Shown here: positions 60,236-64,000 of the stretch, piece by piece
How positions within the stretch are numbered: the stretch's first letter is position 1
Layout of the letters: every line of letters begins with the position of its first letter
Assembly (NCBI GenBank): GCA_963969395.1
Contig: OZ017797.1
Coordinates: forward strand, 31,806,001 to 31,870,000
Direction of reading: 5' to 3'
DNA from: Pseudoscleropodium purum
Taxonomy: Eukaryota; Streptophyta; Bryopsida; Hypnales; Brachytheciaceae
Length of the DNA stretch: 64,000 nucleotides
The notes under the pieces: model-generated
Database searches by the model: none
Told to the model about the DNA's origin: nothing
Seen by the model: the letters and a program-made list of their open reading frames with translations, nothing else
Program-made: the position numbers and the translations under genes

Positions 60236-61521
60236 TTACTTGTGATGCCAACCCTGTAGCTCTTTCTTGTAATGATGATCAAAATTCAATACTACTCCAA
60301 TAACAGTATCATATGGTTGAAGATTTAGAGCATGCGTTGTCTTTTGCTTTAGAAAAGTACCTTGATCATATCGCAAAAGAGTTTTGTCATTACAGTGACC
60401 AATCACTCTTGTTATAATATCTCTTGGAACTTGAGCAATTGACTTGCGTGTGATTGCAGTAACTTGTCGCTTTTGTTAGTAAAATCACCTTCTATTCTTG
60501 CATTGTAGTCATGTCTTTAATCCACCTTCTAATTGAACTCTCACCTATAAGGATCCCCTTTTTATACCAAATAGTTGATTTAGCATTATGAATTGGTGAC
60601 AAAAAAAGAGGTCCAACTTTCCTAGACTCTTTTGGCATGTGTACTAATAAAATAGAGAACGTTTCTATAACATCCCTATTAAAAGATAAAATTGGAGGAC
60701 GAAAATGCTCATGTTGAAAGGGTTTCATTGATAGCTTGTTCACTTTTGACAACTGCTCATCATATCTGCAACCACTCATCAAAAACTCACTATATTAGTA
60801 AATTACAATACTATACCTATTAAGAAAAGCAATGGAATTGAAACATCAAGTACTATAAGATATTAAAGAACTTATAGTTGAAGTATCATCATGGTATAAT
60901 TTACCTTAAAAATGGTTCACCATTTTTATCTTTTGCTAAAGAGAAGTTGGAAACAAATAGTTTGTGTAGCTCTAAACCTCTTCTAATCAAGAACTCTATA
61001 ACACAAAACCAAGAAAAATGTTTTTGACAACCGGAGGGATGCACAACCATGTTGCAAGGATGGGAGAGCAATATTTGTTCTTGTTCAAAAATAATGCAAT
61101 CTACTTTGGATCTCTCTTTTGTGGCTCCAACATCTTTGCTACGTTTCATAGCATCTACTACCACTTTATTTGAATCTATAAACCAAGGATGTTTTTTAAT
61201 ATTAAATTGGGATTTACTAACTCTAGTCAAGATTATACATTCATCTTGTACATGACATATGATTCTATTGAAAGCTTGTAAAGGATTCATAATGCTTCTA
61301 CTAGAATATATGTCTCCATCTTTCTTGCACATCATACTAAAACATTTGGTAAACAAAGTCCCAAACTCCTTCAAAGGTAGTTTTTCTTTTGAATCACATG
61401 TTTTCAATCTATAAGCTATTCTCCAATGATCAAAATGATTTCTTGTCCATGTTTCTGTTTTGATACTTGAGTTTTCACTACTACTCAAAACTCTTTGTAC
61501 TTTTGTTGGGTCATATTTCAA
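60236..61521 (-). pseudogene. Crypton-like tyrosine recombinase
   Basis: Minus strand. Exon 1 61521-60905 and exon 2 from 60765 join across a 139-bp GT-AG intron to give EPFLRYDEQLSKVNK in phase. Exon 1 has NPLQAFNRIICHV, DAMKRSKDVGA, then FLIRRGLELHKLFV, which fits the first catalytic Arg region of the DUF3504-type recombinases of Crypton elements. Exon 2 contains the WYKKGILIGESSIRRW segment. After two small frame changes (60492-60440) come FTNKS, RQVTAITRKS and IITRVIGHCNDKTLLRYD: the K/H-x-x-R, G-H and final Tyr positions of the recombinase tetrad. It ends at TAA 60238-60236. Tyrosine recombinases of this kind insert circular intermediates without DDE chemistry. The frame changes make this copy inactive as read. 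The family call rests on motif order only. Confidence 0.55.
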
Positions 61522-62984
61522 AAATCATCTACTAGTTTCTTACTAGTTGTTGGTGATAAATTGCATCGCAATAGAGGTGGAGAGTTTCCACTTGAACAAC
61601 TTGAAAGACACAAGTAGTGTCGTGCTGCAAATGCAGACATTACGTAAAAATATGTATATTTATATTATTTAGATGAGTTTCAATATTTATAGCATAGTAA
61701 GAGAAATGATGTCCTTTGAAGTGGCTTCATGGTGACGCCTTCTCACTGTCATTACAAGCAACTTTAAAGAAAAGAGTTTACTTGAGAGCTTCATCATATT
61801 TGATATTATTTTATTTTTATTTTTATTTAAATTATATTATGTCAAACTAGAGGTTTTTTTCTAAGTCTCAAAATAAAAAATCTCAACTGAACAACAAAAT
61901 TATATTTAAAGGATATTTTCAAAGTTTAAACAATGATCAATATTATTGCATGGTCAAGCCTATTGAGAGAAGTCATGGTCACCAATGATGGTTAAAGGGG
62001 CTAGTCAATCCTTTAACTAAAGCGAATCATCTTATTATGTAGTTGCTACTATTAAATACATTATCAAGTTTTTACAAATAGAATGATATTTCAATTGAAA
62101 TTCTATTTTTTACCTCTATTAGTCATATATTAGTTTTTAGCTTTTCATTCTATACTAAGAGTGTTTTTGTGTTTTGTTCTTTCTAAAATAATTTTGCGTT
62201 TGTAAAGTAATATGAAGAAAATATTCAAGAAATTTGCCTTCTAGTAACATTGAGATGATTTATCTTTTTCATAAAAGTATGAAATTAGTCTTATGGTCAA
62301 TTCTCATGACCAATAGATGTTAGGAAAGTCACATGGTTAAGATGTGAGTTGAACTTTACTTAACTTGTGATTTAAATAGAAGATAAAGTGAAGGGAAAAG
62401 GGGCATTAGAGATTGTATCTCTCATTGTTGTTAATAAGGCTCAAAAGTTTGAAAGGCCATGGTGTGTTATTTTTTGAAATTTTTAAAATGAAATTTGAAA
62501 GAGTTGTATATCTTGGTGTGAAGTTTTCAAATTAATTTCATTTATTTGATTTGAAGTTGTGAATCAAAAGTTGTGCTACAAAAATTGTGCTAATTTGAGT
62601 AGAAGGAGGTCTTCTACGTTTTATATTAAAGAGTAGAGATTTCAACCGATTATAAAAAACAGACATGTTTTTTGTTTGCAATGAATTTTAAAGAAAGTGC
62701 AGGAAATTGTGTTGGCTTTTCATAAAACTATCATTCATTGTATTTGAAATTTTTATGAGTAAGTTGTAAGTAACAAAGCAAAGAAAGATCTGTTGTCCTT
62801 CTTTTTTTAAGGCCAAAACTTTGAATGGCCATAGAAGTTGGACAAAGTTTTAGAATGAGTTGAAATTAAAAGGAGAAGTAGAAAGTTGTATTATCTTTTC
62901 AAAAAGTCATCATGCATCTCATTTGAACTGTAGACAACACGGCAACACCAATTCAAAGTTCAACAATGAAGTAAGAGTTGAAGT
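61522..62984. other. AT-rich non-coding region
   Basis: No gene seen. The first ~100 bp may hold the 5' end of the recombinase gene, with stops in all frames near 61540. Confidence 0.45.
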
Positions 62985-63125
62985 TTAGTGTTTGGAGTTG
63001 AAGTTTGGACTTTGGAGTTGGAATTTGGACTTTGGAGTTGGAATTTGGACTTTGAAGTTGGGGTTGGGACTTTGGAGTTGGAGTTGGGACTTTGGAGTTG
63101 GAGTTGGGACTTTAAAGAGTTGAAC
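62985..63125. repeat. Tandem repeat, ~18-bp unit
   Basis: Six to seven copies of GGACTTTGGAGTTGGAATT-type units, grading into AAAGAGTTGAACTTT repeats. Open frames on both strands across it are low-complexity by-products. Confidence 0.85.
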
Positions 63126-64000
63126 TTTAAAGAGTTGAAGGAGAGTTGGAGGAGAGTTGGAGGAGACTTTGAAGACAAGAAGATTGAAGATTCATGTATT
63201 GTTGCTTGTGGCTTATTATTCCTAGCTTGATTTGAAGGCTTGTTGTCTTTTTATTGTTATTCTTAGTCGGTTTTGAAAGCTTGTTGTTTTCATTTTTGCT
63301 TTATAAACACTATAGCAGACTTGAAGGTTATGTGGGTATTCAATAATAGTCCCGTTTTGTGTTTGTGGTGACAAAATGGGATTGATCACCCGCATGATTA
63401 TACTTTTATATCCTTCTCATTGATGAGGCATGATTGCTAATCATCATGGATTTGAAGTTTAGGAGCCAATTTTCGGATGATTAACTCATGGTTTGGCCGT
63501 CTCATTTTATTTGTTTGAGGTCGTGGATTCTTATCACCTACCCTTACATTGGCTTTTATAGAACTACTATAAGATTGGAAAATGAAGACCGAAAACAGAA
63601 GACTAGAAGATTCGATTGAACTCCATAGTAAACTATTCCCAGTCGCAATCAAAATCCTCATGATTTTTCAAAGCGAACTCTTTCTATACGACATTTAGTT
63701 AATCACATTGGTTGAGAAAAAACAAACTAAATTAATAAAAATTTCATTGTTAATAAGGGAAATTGGAATATAAGATTCAAGACTAAATTCACTCTCTACA
63801 ATTGCATTGATGCAATCATCTAAGTTATTAGTAGAACCAAAGTTTGATAATATCAAATTAAAGTTATGCTCTTTCAATGGATCAACTCTACAGAGACTTG
63901 GGTAGAAAAATCTATTCCTATATTGAACTGATCAGTCTGTAGATTTTCACTTGGAGTATTTTGTACCTACACAAGAAGAAAATATAAAATAACAACCTCG
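63126..64000. other. Non-coding to window end
   Basis: AT-rich, with short open frames at 63437-63661 and 63695-63877 (-) that lack recognisable features. Confidence 0.5.

Noticed and set aside
62960..63178. Minus-strand Ser/Gln/Leu-rich ORF
   Set aside because: Translation of the 18-bp tandem repeat.

Overview
The window reads as nuclear DNA of a land plant, most likely a moss or another seed-free plant. It is AT-rich, has GT-AG introns often only about 90-180 bp long, and is dominated by broken mobile elements. The one large gene that looks intact is a protein kinase-NB-ARC-LRR immune receptor on the minus strand at 42.5-49.1 kb. From established knowledge this architecture is characteristic of mosses (the PK-NBS-LRR class); the species itself cannot be named from sequence alone.

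Layout. At 1.3-3.6 kb (-) lies a decayed, intron-bearing gene resembling a beta-class DNA N4/N6 methyltransferase. At 3.9-7.2 kb (-) is a Ty3/Gypsy remnant (gag, RT, RNase H, integrase). From 7.19 to 24.15 kb runs a series of hAT-related sequence: kinase-like gene (-), UIM/prion-like gene (-), RING gene (+) and hAT/DUF659 transposase (+). Each has a GC-rich GTCCG/CGGAC island 190-320 bp upstream of its start. Island-type termini lie at 7188 (facing right) and 24148 (facing left), so a 17-kb multi-gene hAT element is possible but not proven, because the flanking 8-mers differ. At 24.15-25.0 kb is a P450 first-exon fragment hit by two hAT-family insertions. At 27.1-31.2 kb is a decayed SWIM zinc-finger transposase-like gene with one 774-bp intron. 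From 31 to 42 kb the DNA is gene-poor and carries a foldback MITE and another hAT MITE.

The receptor gene follows, then a TIR-bounded element (50.5-51.4 kb), a degenerate tandem array containing splice-donor-like motifs (53.4-54.2 kb), a complete but inactivated Tc1-like transposon with ~225-bp inverted termini and TA duplications (55.8-58.3 kb), and a Crypton-like tyrosine recombinase gene (60.2-61.5 kb, -).

Three hAT-family miniature elements carry CAGGGTTGAC-type termini and perfect 8-bp target duplications; one sits in frame inside the hAT transposase gene. Nearly all nonsense codons in the mobile-type genes can be explained by C-to-T or G-to-A transitions while the frame is otherwise kept, which fits cytosine-methylation decay. 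The receptor gene has no such lesions over 2,090 codons.

Limits: all calls come from reading motifs by eye. No homology search, fold prediction or expression data was available, and intron borders are inferred from GT/AG signals plus phase agreement.
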